From Reticulomyxa filosa (Eukaryota; Foraminifera; Reticulomyxidae), in NCBI GenBank assembly GCA_000512085.1, contig ASPP01021059.1, positions 1 to 25,508 of the forward strand: a stretch of 25,508 nucleotides of DNA, given 5' to 3'. The notes beneath the pieces are model-generated. The model was not told the DNA's origin. It did no database searches and worked only from the letters and a program-made list of their open reading frames with translations. The position numbers and the translations under genes were made by a program. Below are positions 9,911 through 19,720 of the stretch, piece by piece (positions within the stretch are counted from its first letter, which is position 1; each line of letters opens with the position of its first letter).

Positions 9911-11685
9911 GTAACTATCTCTTTATTATACAATTTAATTACAATTTTGTCATGTTTTTCCATCACTTTATCGACACCAAGCATTGGAAGTATGTGCTCG
10001 ACATTTTCTTGATCTGGCTGCTGTTCGATTACGTGTAATTCATTCATGTTGTTTGGACATACACTTCGCTTGTGACCATGTTCGCCAAAATTCCAGCACT
10101 CATCGTTCACATAACGATTGCTTTTGGAGCATTGTATTGCTTTTTGTCCTTGTATGTATTCGTGACGTTATTGCTTTGGTTCTGCGGATTAATACTGTCC
10201 TTCGGATCATTGTATGTATCGTTCCTGTTCTCGTAATTATATTTTTCCTTAACTGTAAAACGATTGTCTCTATCGTATATATTTTTCTGTACATAATACC
10301 TTTTATTACCTTTTGAATAACTTCCCCTTGATGTTGTTTGTTCAAATTTTTGTTTTCGATAGACTATATGCTTTGTTTGTCTTTCATCATCGAATATGTG
10401 ATATATGTTCTCCAGAAAAGTTTCTGTTTCATTCAATGTTGCTGGATTTTGTTCGTACACCAGTCGTCACACGATTACAACAAACGACCCTAGCAACGAT
10501 TACATTAACCTTTCATCGTATAGTTTCAACCTCTTTCTTGCTGGAACACTACATTCTGCTTCGTATTCCAACTCCAACTTTAACGCGAACTTCGTTTGTT
10601 TCCATCTGAGTAAAATATCAGCTGGTCCCTCGTGATGTCTCGTGTTAAATTGAAGCAGCTCCAATGTCCTTTCTGGTACGTGATGTTTGCCTCCAAACAT
10701 TTTACACATCCAGTACATCAATAAGCTGAATATATTAATATTTTCTGCTAGTGCCATTTCTTGAATATCGCTAGCCATATATTGTGAAACTACATATTTT
10801 TTACAAAAATCGTCTGTAATTTGATATGTCGCTTTCCAATATAAAAGTTGTCTTCGCCAACGTTGAAACTCGTCTCTATATCCCTTGAAGATATAGCGAA
10901 ATTAATTTGATGATTTCATTGCCAACTTCGTCAAATCGTTGTCTGAATGTCGAATGTCCAGGTCTACCATATCATCATTTCGTGATTGCTCAACATAAGG
11001 TTGATCAATCAATTCACCTTTACTCTCCTGCATTTTTGTCACAATTTTTCCAAAAAAAAAAAGCAGATTGTTGTTATGATATTTGTCAATGTCTTTATCA
11101 TTATATTCATAAAAATAAAACAATGACCACAACAAAAAGAATTTTCTTGTCGAATTGTTAAAAAAAAATCAAACATGACTTTTCAACAATAACTGTTTCG
11201 TACAAAGAACATCGAAATTCGACATGGGGTCAATTTGACATCATTTTTGTCTTGATGTTTTTGCTCCATCATATCGTGTGATCCTTTTTGCTCCAACAGT
11301 TGTGTTAGCTTCTTTACCTGTTCGTCCAACATTGCTACTTGCTTTTTTAACGCTAGTTGATTATTGATGTCAATACCAATAACCGACGAGATCTCCTTGT
11401 TGCTTTGTTTGCTTTTATCTTGTGTTTCAACCTGATTTTCCATTGGTGATACTTACAAGTTAAGCTTTGTTGATACAAATGCTTGCTCATCACTAATGTT
11501 GCTTGTTCTTGAACGAATACTTTTGCAATTTGCTGATAACCTTAACTTAACTTGGAAACTGCTTCCGATTCGTTAGGTCTGGCTGTTTCTCCTATTTCTA
11601 ACAATTTTTGTTTTACCATTTGATGATTCGTCTTTGCGATTTCATCTTCACTCGGCAATGTATTTCCAGATTGAGCTGATGCCAT
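9911..11685 (-). pseudogene. Degenerate gag-like region
   Basis: The likely start is an ATG at 11685, 19 bases after the primer-binding-like site, giving MASAQSGNTLPSEDEIA. Open pieces follow in changing frames. 11443–11183 has a coiled-coil-like segment, QLALKKQVAMLDEQVKKLTQ. 10778–10500 has a capsid-like helical piece with MYWMCKMFGGK and RWKQTKFALKLELEYE. 10460–10107 is basic and Asn/Tyr/Lys-rich. Finally 10110–9886 carries a zinc-knuckle-like C-x2-[F]-x4-H-x4-C (CWNFGEHGHKRSVC), in which the second Cys has become Phe. Frameshifts and stops separate the pieces. The order matches retrotransposon Gag, but I identify it by architecture only. Confidence 0.7.
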
Positions 11686-11703
11686 TTTTTTTTTCGTTCG
11701 CAA

Positions 11704-11717
11704 CACAGTGGGTGCCA
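11704..11717 (-). other. Primer-binding-site-like motif
   Basis: The minus strand reads TGGCACCCACTGTG two bases inside the right LTR. A TGG start complements the CCA end of a tRNA, and the position is canonical for the minus-strand primer. The tRNA cannot be named without the tRNA set of this genome. Confidence 0.7.
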
Positions 11718-11719
11718 AA

Positions 11720-11943
11720 TGTGAGACGTCATCTGGAAGAGGTTATACTAAATGTAATACAAAAAGGGTTTTACTCATGAAACCAGTGTTCGGTAAAACA
11801 AAAGTGAATTAAATAAAAGAAAGATGAATGACGCAGCAAAAGAAGAAAACAAAAGAGTAAGTGAAGTTTGTTGACGAGTTTTAGCTCACTGTGGACTCCC
11901 AGATTCCTTCAACGTTCAAATATTTATAGGGCCTTGCCCTACA
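11720..11943 (-). repeat. Right LTR (5' LTR of the gag strand)
   Basis: Read on the minus strand it runs from TGTAGGGCAAGGCCCTATAA to GACGTCTCACA, about 224 bp, with TG...CA ends and a TATA-like CTATAAATAT. The primer-binding-like site follows immediately, which fixes its inner border. Confidence 0.8.
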
Positions 11944-11947
11944 GCAT

Positions 11948-12542
11948 CTCCTACACTTAGTTCCAAATCTTATTATGTATGCAAGATTATGCCCGAGAAT
12001 ACAATGATCTGTAGTGCATTTCAAACAAATACAGTGGCTGATATTTCATCAGATTGTATTTTACAAAAAATTAATGTTGTTTTTGTGCAGTTTTTTTCTG
12101 TTGTACTATTGTGACTTTACCAAAGAAGCAGGACTTATCAAGGATAGATACAAAAACTTATATCATCTCACTACGCAATATACAATATGTTGCAGAAAAA
12201 CTGAACATTTAAAATGCACCTTATTAAAATAATCGATTTTCTCCATGAAAACAAACATTTAAACTTAATTTTTAAGAATACAAATTTTGTATTTTTAAAT
12301 ATTGAATTATTTTTAATAACTATTTTTGATAAAAATGTCATTTTTAATATGATTTTTGAAAATTTTGCTAGAATGCATACAATTCGCACATTTATTAGAC
12401 AATGAAAGTTTTACAATTAATCTTTTTGTTGTTTGTCCTTTAAAATATAATAGCATTTGCTTTCTTTATTGGCTGATGCATACATAACACGTCAAATTAG
12501 TAAATGCTAATTTTGATTTATCATTTAAATCAAAGTCTTCAA
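11948..12542. other. AT-rich gap right of the retroelement
   Basis: No exon, RNA gene or further repeat copy is recognised. The open frames here are short and made of Asn, Ile, Phe and Lys, as expected of random AT-rich DNA. Confidence 0.5.
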
Positions 12543-12727
12543 ATGACAAAAAAAGCTAAATTGTATCTATTACAGCGCAGACAACAATTTCAACTCAAAG
12601 ATTACGATTTTCATACGATTGCATTTAGGTATTCAGCTTTTTTATTGCACACTTCCAACTGCATATTATTTTTAGCCTCGAGTTTCAAAAGAAAACTGCC
12701 AGAGGATCATTAAGAGCTTATGTCTAA
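12543..12727 (+). CDS. Possible small two-exon gene (45 aa)
   Basis: Exon 1 (12543–12628) begins MTKKAKLYLLQRRQQF and ends in phase 2 at a GTATTC donor. A 47-nt intron has a good pyrimidine-rich 3' end (TTATTTTTAG). Exon 2 (12676–12727) completes the codon and ends GSLRAYV with TAA. The peptide is basic and charged, unlike translations of the surrounding AT-rich DNA. I recognise no family. It may instead be the last exons of a longer gene, or chance. Confidence 0.4.
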
Positions 12728-12861
12728 AACTAACAAAAGAATGTAATATTTATGAATTTGAGACAACGGAACTGGTGAACTTGGACGTACATGTCATTTT
12801 TTTTTAAAAAATATAATAATATATTATATATATATATTAAAGATACAAAGTAGCCAAGGTT

Positions 12862-14615
12862 ATGACAGCGGTAACTAATGAAGTGGTAGAAGATGAAGAG
12901 AATGCAGCAAAACGGCATAGACGTTTACAAACGTATGACTTAGGGAAGGGTAACTGGGAAGGTACGTACCGACGGGGGTCATCAGCGACAAATGGGCACG
13001 GGGCGACGATGGCAAAGTACGTGGCCTCGCTATCAAATGAGCAGCGAGCGCAGTTGACAAAAGCGTCGAACGACCTGCGAGCGGAGCGCACAATAAAGCG
13101 TTTGGAGTTGAAGTTGGAGGAGGCAATGGACCAGCGAAACCAGGCGACAGAGATAATAAAGAACTTGGCGAAGGAGAACGAGGATTTGAAGTTAGAAAAC
13201 GAGGATTTGAGAGGTCAAGTGCAAAGAAAAGAGCATGACCTGAAATTGGTGGAAAAAGATTACACGTTGATGACAGAGTTGTTTGAGGAAGAGAAGAGCA
13301 AGTATGAAATGGAGATTCAAAAGATGGACAAGTTGAAGCGTGACATGCTGGAGCGCGAGGAGCAATGGGAGCTGCGCGCGAAAGAGCAGGAAATTTTGGA
13401 AACGGAGAAAAAGCATGAGTTGCATCGACATATCAAGTCGTTCGATGGGTTTGAGGAACAGGAGAAGAACGAGTTGAACACGCCGATTGAAAAGAAGTTG
13501 TATACGCAGTTTCAAGAGGAGAAGCGCCGTTGCGAACAGCTGAAGCAACAGATGGATACGTTGCTGACCAAGTTGGAAGACCAAAGCCGATTGGAAGAGG
13601 AAAACCATCAGCTGAAAGAGTATTGCAATAAACTCGAACAAGACAATGTGCAGCAGCTGGAGGAAGCCAATGAAGTCAATGGGTCTGTCCACAACGAAAT
13701 CATTAAGCTCGCTCATCGCAATGCCCATTTGGAACAAGAGAAACAGGAATTCGTGCGCGAACTCGAAGCCAAGACTTATGAAATATCCATGCTTCGCAAA
13801 AGTCTCGAGCTCGGATACCGCGCCACTTCCAATCCCAATGCCGACCACGAACGTATGGACGAGCCCAATGCCATGGCCGATGAAATCTATAACACGCAGA
13901 AAAATGAATTGCTCTCCGCTTTTGATCCTCCCGAATTTGATAATTTCGAACCCGAAACTGAACCTTCCGTTGTTGACAATTCCATTTTGGTGGCTTCTGC
14001 TAGTGCCAAAGCGACCGATACCAAAGACTCTCATGCCAAACCTGCTTTTGTCCCGGACGTTCTTAAGGAGTACCTCCATTTGACCGCCACTGCCGTCAAA
14101 ATTAAATATCCCAAAGTTAATATTGAGTCCGATGAACTCATTAAAAAAGTTCAGTTTGAACCCTATTTCAATTACTTTGAACGAATGACCCAAATCATGC
14201 AAGCCGAAGAAGCCAGGCTTAGAAAACCCAAAACCCCAACCACCAAACCCGAACCCGAGTCCTTCTTCTCTAAAATGAAACATAGAATGTTTGGTGTCCC
14301 CGCTTCCTCATCAGCCTCTACCCATAAACATCAACCTCCTTCTACTGACAGTTATTTTTTGTTTATTTGTTTGTCTGTTGATTGGTTGTACGTTGCTCAT
14401 ATGAGAATGTGAATATTGATCCAATACAGACTATCCCAATCAGTCATTGCGTGACGCTCGAAACTTGCGCAGAAAGAATACTGACCCAAAAGAGCCTCCC
14501 AAAAGTGAAACTGAAAAAAGAGAAGGAGAAAGAAAAGGAAAAAGAAAAAGAAAAGCCGTTGGCTGAACAACCATTTCGTTCCGTTTCACCTGTACCACCT
14601 GCAGATCAAATGTAA
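12862..14615 (+). CDS. Long coiled-coil protein
   Basis: An ATG at 12862 opens a 496-codon exon to 14350. After a short basic N-terminus (KRHRRLQTYDLGKGNWEG), residues ~60–320 are almost continuous heptad-type coiled coil rich in Glu, Lys, Leu and Gln (for example LELKLEEAMDQRNQA and EENHQLKEYCNKLEQDN). An acidic linker and a helical segment follow (LKEYLHLTATAVKIKYPKVN ... YFNYFERMTQIMQAEEARLR), then a Pro/Ser-rich tail. A GTTATT donor at 14351 pairs in phase with either of two acceptors: exon 14430–14566 (541 aa) or 14473–14615 (543 aa, Lys-Glu repeat then SVSPVPPADQM). Unspliced, the frame ends at 14412 with a hydrophobic tail. This fits a tethering, golgin-like or cytoskeletal coiled-coil protein, but no defining domain is visible. 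Codon choice changes sharply midway. Confidence 0.85.
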
Positions 14616-17175
14616 TTTTTTGTTTTTCTTGTTTATCTATCTGTTCATTTGTTTGTGAATTTTTTTGTGGGTTGAAATTATTTCCTTGAGTTGGCCAATA
14701 TAACATATTCAATGTTCAACATATTTCTTTGTGCAAATGATATAAAATCCTATAATCGCAATTTTTTTTATAAGTTCGAGACTGGAGATTTAAAGAAATT
14801 TCTATTTTAAAAGAAAAAATTAGATTTTTTTCGAAAAAGGATAGCAATATTTTCTTTCAAACTCTGAAGAACATAACAGTCAAGCTACACCCAAAACTTC
14901 ACATTTTTTATTTATTTTGGTTTTTTTTTAACATTGAATCGCTCACAATGCAAATACAAGAAAAACAACATTTCTACCAGGCCACAAAAATTCCAAATCA
15001 AAACGATCAGCGGAAAGAGAGTGAAAAAAGCAACCGCATATAAAAAAAGAAAAAAAGGACAAGACATTTGCCAAGCCCACTAAAATAATTGAAAGCAAAA
15101 ATATTTTCAAATTTTGACGCTCTTGGCATTCCAACGACGTCTCCGTGTTTTTCGTTTTTCACCGATCTATAAATTTTTTTTTTAAAGGAGATTGCATTAA
15201 AAAAAAGACAACAAAAAAATGGAAGGAATCTCCAAAACTTAACGTGACACTCCAACTCACTATTGGCTTGATCTTGACCTTTTCTCTTGAGTTTAAAATT
15301 CAACCCACAATTTTGTTTGTCATCGCTGATGTTCAAACAAGCAGCATTTGAGGATATTTTTGATTGGCAAAGGGGCTGGGTCCTGTTACAATATAGTTGT
15401 ATTTAATTGTTGCAGACCAACTACGAAATTCAATTTATAAAAAAAAAGATAACCCCCAAAATTTATCCTGCGTCTCTTTCCCCCCTTCCCTTTCTCTTCT
15501 TTTTAGGAGTTCCGTACAAGTTGGACGAACAGACATTCATCTGCAATATTTCGGATTGACTACTTACTCCTTCATTTATCTCGTCAATTGGATTGACAAC
15601 CCACGAATCAGTCTGCTTTGCACATTCATCAAAGCAATTTCGTGGTTTGCTGTAACCATGTGATAATCCTTGGCGACTCTCTTGGCAATCAACAGATGGC
15701 ACTGATCCTGCCCCATTGCCTTTTGCCTTCTTGTTTTTTAGTTGATTGTGTTTTTCAACGCGATCTAACCACCGTTTTCCGCCCTTTTTTTTGTTTTTAA
15801 AGACCATCATAAAGCCCACTTTTTCACTTTTGTTTTCCTCATAACCTCTTTTTCATTTTGCAAAACAAAAGAAAATCTGTACCTTCAGCTGAATCCCGGT
15901 TCCTTGATCATCAAAACACGTGAGTGTTATCTTATCACGTTGAATAAATTTCAATTTTGACAAAACCCTATTTCATAAAATTGAAGCCCGGTCAAAATAA
16001 ACAAACTGTTTGTGTCGTTGTTTATTCTATCCACTCCCTCCCTCTCATGGCCAGCTAAAAGTTTACCTTCTGAGATTTCTCTTAAGGAAAATAGGTGTTG
16101 TTTGATGATTGGACTGGTACCGAGCACAAACTGCACGTGAGCACAACGTGTAACTTGACTTGGATGAAAGGATTTTATTCCGACGTATACGCGTTACGTT
16201 CAGTTTTGGTGGAAACCGCCATTGAATACCTTTGAAATCAGATTTATTCGCCCTCTACACGTGTTACATTTTTTTTTTTTTGTGTTAATATCAATGACTT
16301 TTCTCAGTATTATTCCAACAATACAGCAAAGAAAATCATAGATAAACAAGTTATAGCCCCTCTTCTTCTCTATTTACAAAACGATGTTGATGGGTACTAA
16401 ATCTTTTTTCATTTGTTTGAACTGATCATCAGTCGTATCTGTTCATTATAAAAATATACAACACTTAATAGTCGCAACATTTTTTTTAAGCTTTTAGGGA
16501 AAAATTGTGTATTAAGCTTTTTTTTGCGTTACGTAGAATTAAAAAAAAAAATGATGATAACTGTCGAAGCAACGAGATTCTCGTGAAGGAGACTCACGAC
16601 GATGATTGCATCTTCTTTTCTGAAACAAAGACAAAAAAGGCTTGAACCTTTTTTTGTTTCAAAGTACGTATACTTTTTTTTAAATAGAAATCTAATGACT
16701 TTGTCAATTGGATTGTTTGTGAAGGGGAGAAAAAAAAGAAAAAAAAAACAGATTGCATTTGAAAAAAAAGACCCGGCGGCTTAGGGCCACTCTAAGCATA
16801 TGCGTGAATGGATTGGTAAGTTCCCGATTTGCAAAGACACTGGAAAACTTCGGCTCGGGAAGATCTTCTCCACACTTTTTTTTCTCCTTCCAAAAAAAAA
16901 AACTTTTTTTTTCTCCAAAGACTTCTTTGGCAATCCCAATTAGTGGTTTTATTGGAATAAACAAACGTTGCGAAAGAGCAATAAAGATCGAATGCAAATT
17001 TTTTTTCAGGACTAATGATTGTCAACCTGTTGAATAATTCACCAACATTGTTCCCCAAGAGCCGTTTCAATTTACCTTAGAGAAATTTCTGTTCTTTTTG
17101 TTGTTTGTTGTGTTGCTTACGTTGAATTCAAACGTCCACGAGACATAAAAACCAAATTATACAACCATTTGAGCA
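14616..17175. other. Large unresolved region with candidate exons
   Basis: No complete gene can be built here, but several pieces look like coding or splice signals. An ATG at 14948 opens 31 codons beginning MQIQEKQHFYQATK. About 15189–15351 reads KKTTKKWKESPKLN and then a hydrophobic stretch. An acceptor with a long pyrimidine tract ends at about 15506 and is followed by an open segment with YFGLTTYSFIYLVNW. A small acceptor/donor pair lies near 15889–15916, and a GTAAGT donor near 16815. Much of the rest is homopolymer A or T. It may hold one intron-rich gene, possibly for a membrane protein, a non-coding transcript, or decayed sequence. Confidence 0.35.
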
Positions 17176-17417
17176 ATGGCAATTTATGTTAGGTTTTCTT
17201 TGAAAAAGCAAGCAAATCACTTCTACAGGTAAATATAGAGTTTTTTCTATATCCTGCCCCCTTTTCCTCGCTCAAAAACAGTAACTTTCTGCAAATTTTG
17301 ATTTGCTATAGTGATAGTTTATATCTTCCACAGAGCGTGTCAAAGGTAACGAACGTTTTGTTAAAAGCATTGTCCGCAAGAAGAGGTTGTGTTAATGTGT
17401 TTTTACCATTGGATTAA
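17176..17417 (+). CDS. Possible small two-exon gene (62 aa)
   Basis: Exon 1 (17176–17228) begins MAIYVRFSLKKQANHF and ends at an ACAG/GTAAAT donor in phase 2. The 52-nt intron has a clear pyrimidine tract and ends AAAAACAG at 17281. Exon 2 (17282–17417) stays open for 45 codons in the matching phase and ends VFLPLD, TAA. Support is the splice signals and phase only; no family is recognised, and exon 1 may belong to a longer upstream gene. Confidence 0.28.
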
Positions 17418-17694
17418 TTTAAAATATAATGTGTCAATTATTCCAACCTTGCGCACAATGATGCTAGTATTAAATACATGTACTTTGCAGTCTGCGGGAG
17501 AGAAGCGCAAAAACTAAAAAAATTGGATTGAGTGAGCTCCATATAAGCAGTCATTCAGTCACGCCCAAAATAATGACTGTGAAAGGAGCCCCAAGGAACC
17601 AACAAGAAGAAAAAAACAAAAAACAATTTCGAAAAAAAGTGTTTTTATTCCTATGAAAAGAAGAAAAAAAAAAAAAAAAGAGGGGAGAGAAGGG

Positions 17695-18726
17695 TCAAAT
17701 ATCAGCAATTTTGACTCCGATGGAATTCCAACGGACAGTCCAAACCGTATATCCATTGGCGACAAGTAGATCCTGGGCTTGTTGTTTATCATTAGCAGAA
17801 AGATGAAGATTTTCGTAGATGATAACAGGGGGTCTCAAATGTGCAATATTCATGAAGCTTTTCAAGACAATAAAGTCATAGCCTTCAGCATCAATGAGCA
17901 GCACATCAATGGTGCCATCTCTCACAGCCAAATTGCTTTGTTTGAACTCATGGACGACAGTATCCGGTGTGACGCCACGGACAGTGACTGTGTCAATATA
18001 ATGATCGACGTCAAATTGCAATTCATTTCGCCGTTGCAATTTGGACAAGTGTTTGACAATGTGATTTTTATTAAATGAGCCAATTTGATATTTGAGCGCA
18101 TGTGTTTCCTCGGGTTTTTCTTTGGCAAATTCATCGTTGACCACGTAAAAAGCCTGTGGACCATTGGCACTGGACAACGCTGCGTTCATCAAATACAGAC
18201 GTTGTTTGGCGCTCGCCATGCTCGACTCGACATTGGCTTGGAGCTTTTCAAACAAAAAGGGAACCGGTTCCATCAACACGCCATGCCAATGGCTGTTCTG
18301 CAACAGTCTTTGCACCGGATCATTCGATGCCAGAAAATTCCCGTCACATGCCCCCACTTGGATAAAATTTATTCCCTCGTTTTCTCTTGTGTATACATCA
18401 CTTAATAAAGATAGCGTTTCCATGTCGCTTGGTAACTTTACGTCCCTCGTTTCCAGCTTGCTTCGGATCATCTCCCCGTATTCATAACGGAACTTTTGTT
18501 GCAAGTACGTACTCCTGTCTTGATCCTTCGTTCCCTTGCTCGCATCTCCAAACATCTCCCCATTCCTTTTTGCATTTGTCTCATCTGACACTTTGTTTAA
18601 ACCAAGAGTCGATATCCCGTAATCCAGCAACAGCATCAAAAAATAACAAAGTACAACAAGTATTAATAAAACCAGAAAACCATTTCTTGTTTTCTTTGTG
18701 CGGTTTTCTTCTCTTCGAAGACGCAT
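17695..18726 (-). CDS. FkbM-family methyltransferase, membrane anchored
   Basis: A single uninterrupted frame of 343 aa. After a basic N-terminus (MRLRREENRTKKTRNG), residues ~16–38 form one hydrophobic helix, giving a type II signal-anchor topology with the enzyme domain in the lumen or outside. The catalytic domain has an SAM-binding motif I, NFIQVGACDGNF (residues ~119–130). Later come the FkbM signature strand IDVLLIDAEGYDFIVLKSF (~272–290) and PPVIIYENLHL. This family (Methyltransf_21) uses SAM, usually for O-methylation of sugars or small molecules; the substrate here is unknown. It lacks introns, unlike its neighbours, which may reflect chance, retrocopying or transfer. A membrane anchor makes a Golgi or glycan role plausible, which is inference. 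Confidence 0.92.
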   Translation of the reverse strand: MRLRREENRTKKTRNGFLVLLILVVLCYFLMLLLDYGISTLGLNKVSDETNAKRNGEMFGDASKGTKDQDRSTYLQQKFRYEYGEMIRSKLETRDVKLPSDMETLSLLSDVYTRENEGINFIQVGACDGNFLASNDPVQRLLQNSHWHGVLMEPVPFLFEKLQANVESSMASAKQRLYLMNAALSSANGPQAFYVVNDEFAKEKPEETHALKYQIGSFNKNHIVKHLSKLQRRNELQFDVDHYIDTVTVRGVTPDTVVHEFKQSNLAVRDGTIDVLLIDAEGYDFIVLKSFMNIAHLRPPVIIYENLHLSANDKQQAQDLLVANGYTVWTVRWNSIGVKIADI

Positions 18727-19052
18727 ACCTCAATTAACTCACAATTGATTATTAATTTTCTTTTTCAGACAGAACGTTGCAAACCAATCCAAAAAACAGA
18801 AAATATTGTATCGCAAGCATTTTACTAAAAAAATAAGAATTTTACAAAAATAATATTAATCCGATTTTTTTCTGCATAATTAAACGAGGTCAAATTAACT
18901 TACTTGACTTGGATATGTAGTTTTGGCATTTGACTGCAGAACGGCCAACGTCGAGTTGTCAATCGGCAAAAAAATTATGGTTCAACGAAATAATAATTGT
19001 AATTTCAAATTAAATTCAACACATAAAATTCATTTTTAAAATGTATCAAACA
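18727..19052. other. Intergenic region upstream of the methyltransferase
   Basis: About 326 AT-rich bases between the methyltransferase start and the transporter stop, both on the minus strand. It should contain the transporter's 3' UTR and the methyltransferase promoter. No specific element is recognised. Confidence 0.5.
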
Positions 19053-19689
19053 TTAAACGTGGTCATTATTGTCCTTATTGTTGATGTTGGAAACCTCTTT
19101 CTCAATTCGGATATTTTGTTGGATTTTGTGAGCACAAAAGTGAACACTGACGAGCATAATAAAAATAATGAGAATAAAGATCAACACAGACCATAAGAAA
19201 TAAAAAGTACCCAAGCCTGCCAAAATATTTCCCATGCCAGTTGGAATGATAAATTCTCCAACAGAGGAAGCAAATACCAACGCACTGCCATAACGGCCGG
19301 TTAGTTGAACAGACTCTTCGGCCATGAGCAAAGTAGTAGGAAAGATGCAAGCCATAAAAAACCCAAACAATCCAGAGCCTGCCCATGCAACATGCATTTT
19401 GTCAATGCATATAAGCATGACCACGCAGATTGAAACACACCCGGTCACATTGAAGTATAGTAATTGTTTGGGTGTAAACCTTTTCGACGTCCAAATCGAA
19501 GCGAATCGCCCAATGGCCAAACAGCCCCAATAAGTACCCGTTACATACCGACTTACACTATTTGACGTATTCAAAAACAGAACGCAATACGTCGCAATAT
19601 AGGCTCCATAACTCACTTCTAGACCGACGTAGAACCCTTTGTATCGGATTGATTTACGTAGTATGATGCAAGTTGCATATTCCATTATT

Positions 19690-19720
<31 letters not shown>

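Larger units (their letters stand above)
9253..11943 (-). mobile_element. LTR-retrotransposon remnant (gag–protease) with inverted terminal LTRs
   Basis: Both outer ends read inward TGTAGGGCAAGGCCCTATAA, and about 120 bp match between the left end (plus) and the right end (minus). A perfect GCAT flanks both sides (9249–9252 and 11944–11947), as expected for a target duplication. On the minus strand, from the right: LTR (11943–11720), a primer-binding-site-like TGGCACCCACTGTG two bases later, then a gag-like region, a CCHC-like zinc knuckle and a retropepsin-like segment. No reverse transcriptase, RNase H or integrase is visible. A purine tract (9441–9428, minus) precedes the left LTR. In a normal element the LTRs would be direct repeats; here they are inverted. 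Coding is broken by several frameshifts and stops, so the copy is dead. The gag–PR order would fit Ty3/Gypsy-like elements, but without pol this cannot be settled. Confidence 0.85.

Noticed and set aside
10100-10609. Plus-strand frames opposite the gag region
   Set aside because: The minus strand has the gag order (capsid-like helices, basic region, zinc knuckle, protease); plus-strand frames are Phe/Ile/Val-rich mirrors.
9253-11943. Interpretation as a cut-and-paste DNA transposon because of the inverted ends
   Set aside because: The inside carries a gag-like region, a zinc knuckle and a retropepsin signature plus a primer-binding-like site, and no transposase is visible.
9253-11943. Interpretation as a DIRS-type element
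   Set aside because: DIRS elements also have inverted ends, but they encode a tyrosine recombinase and usually make no target duplication. Neither recombinase nor reverse transcriptase is seen, and a GCAT duplication is likely.
13192-14283. 363-codon minus-strand frame opposite the coiled-coil gene
   Set aside because: It is Phe/Leu-rich throughout, as expected of the antisense of Glu/Lys-rich coiled coil; the plus strand has clear heptads and a proper start.
15463-15819. Minus-strand frame of 118 codons
   Set aside because: Its ends are poly-Lys from homopolymers, and the best splice signals in this stretch are on the plus strand; the evidence was insufficient to call a gene on either strand.
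16704-17070. Several 90-codon frames on both strands
   Set aside because: They run through A- and T-homopolymers and encode Lys/Phe runs; the frames are open only because of low complexity.
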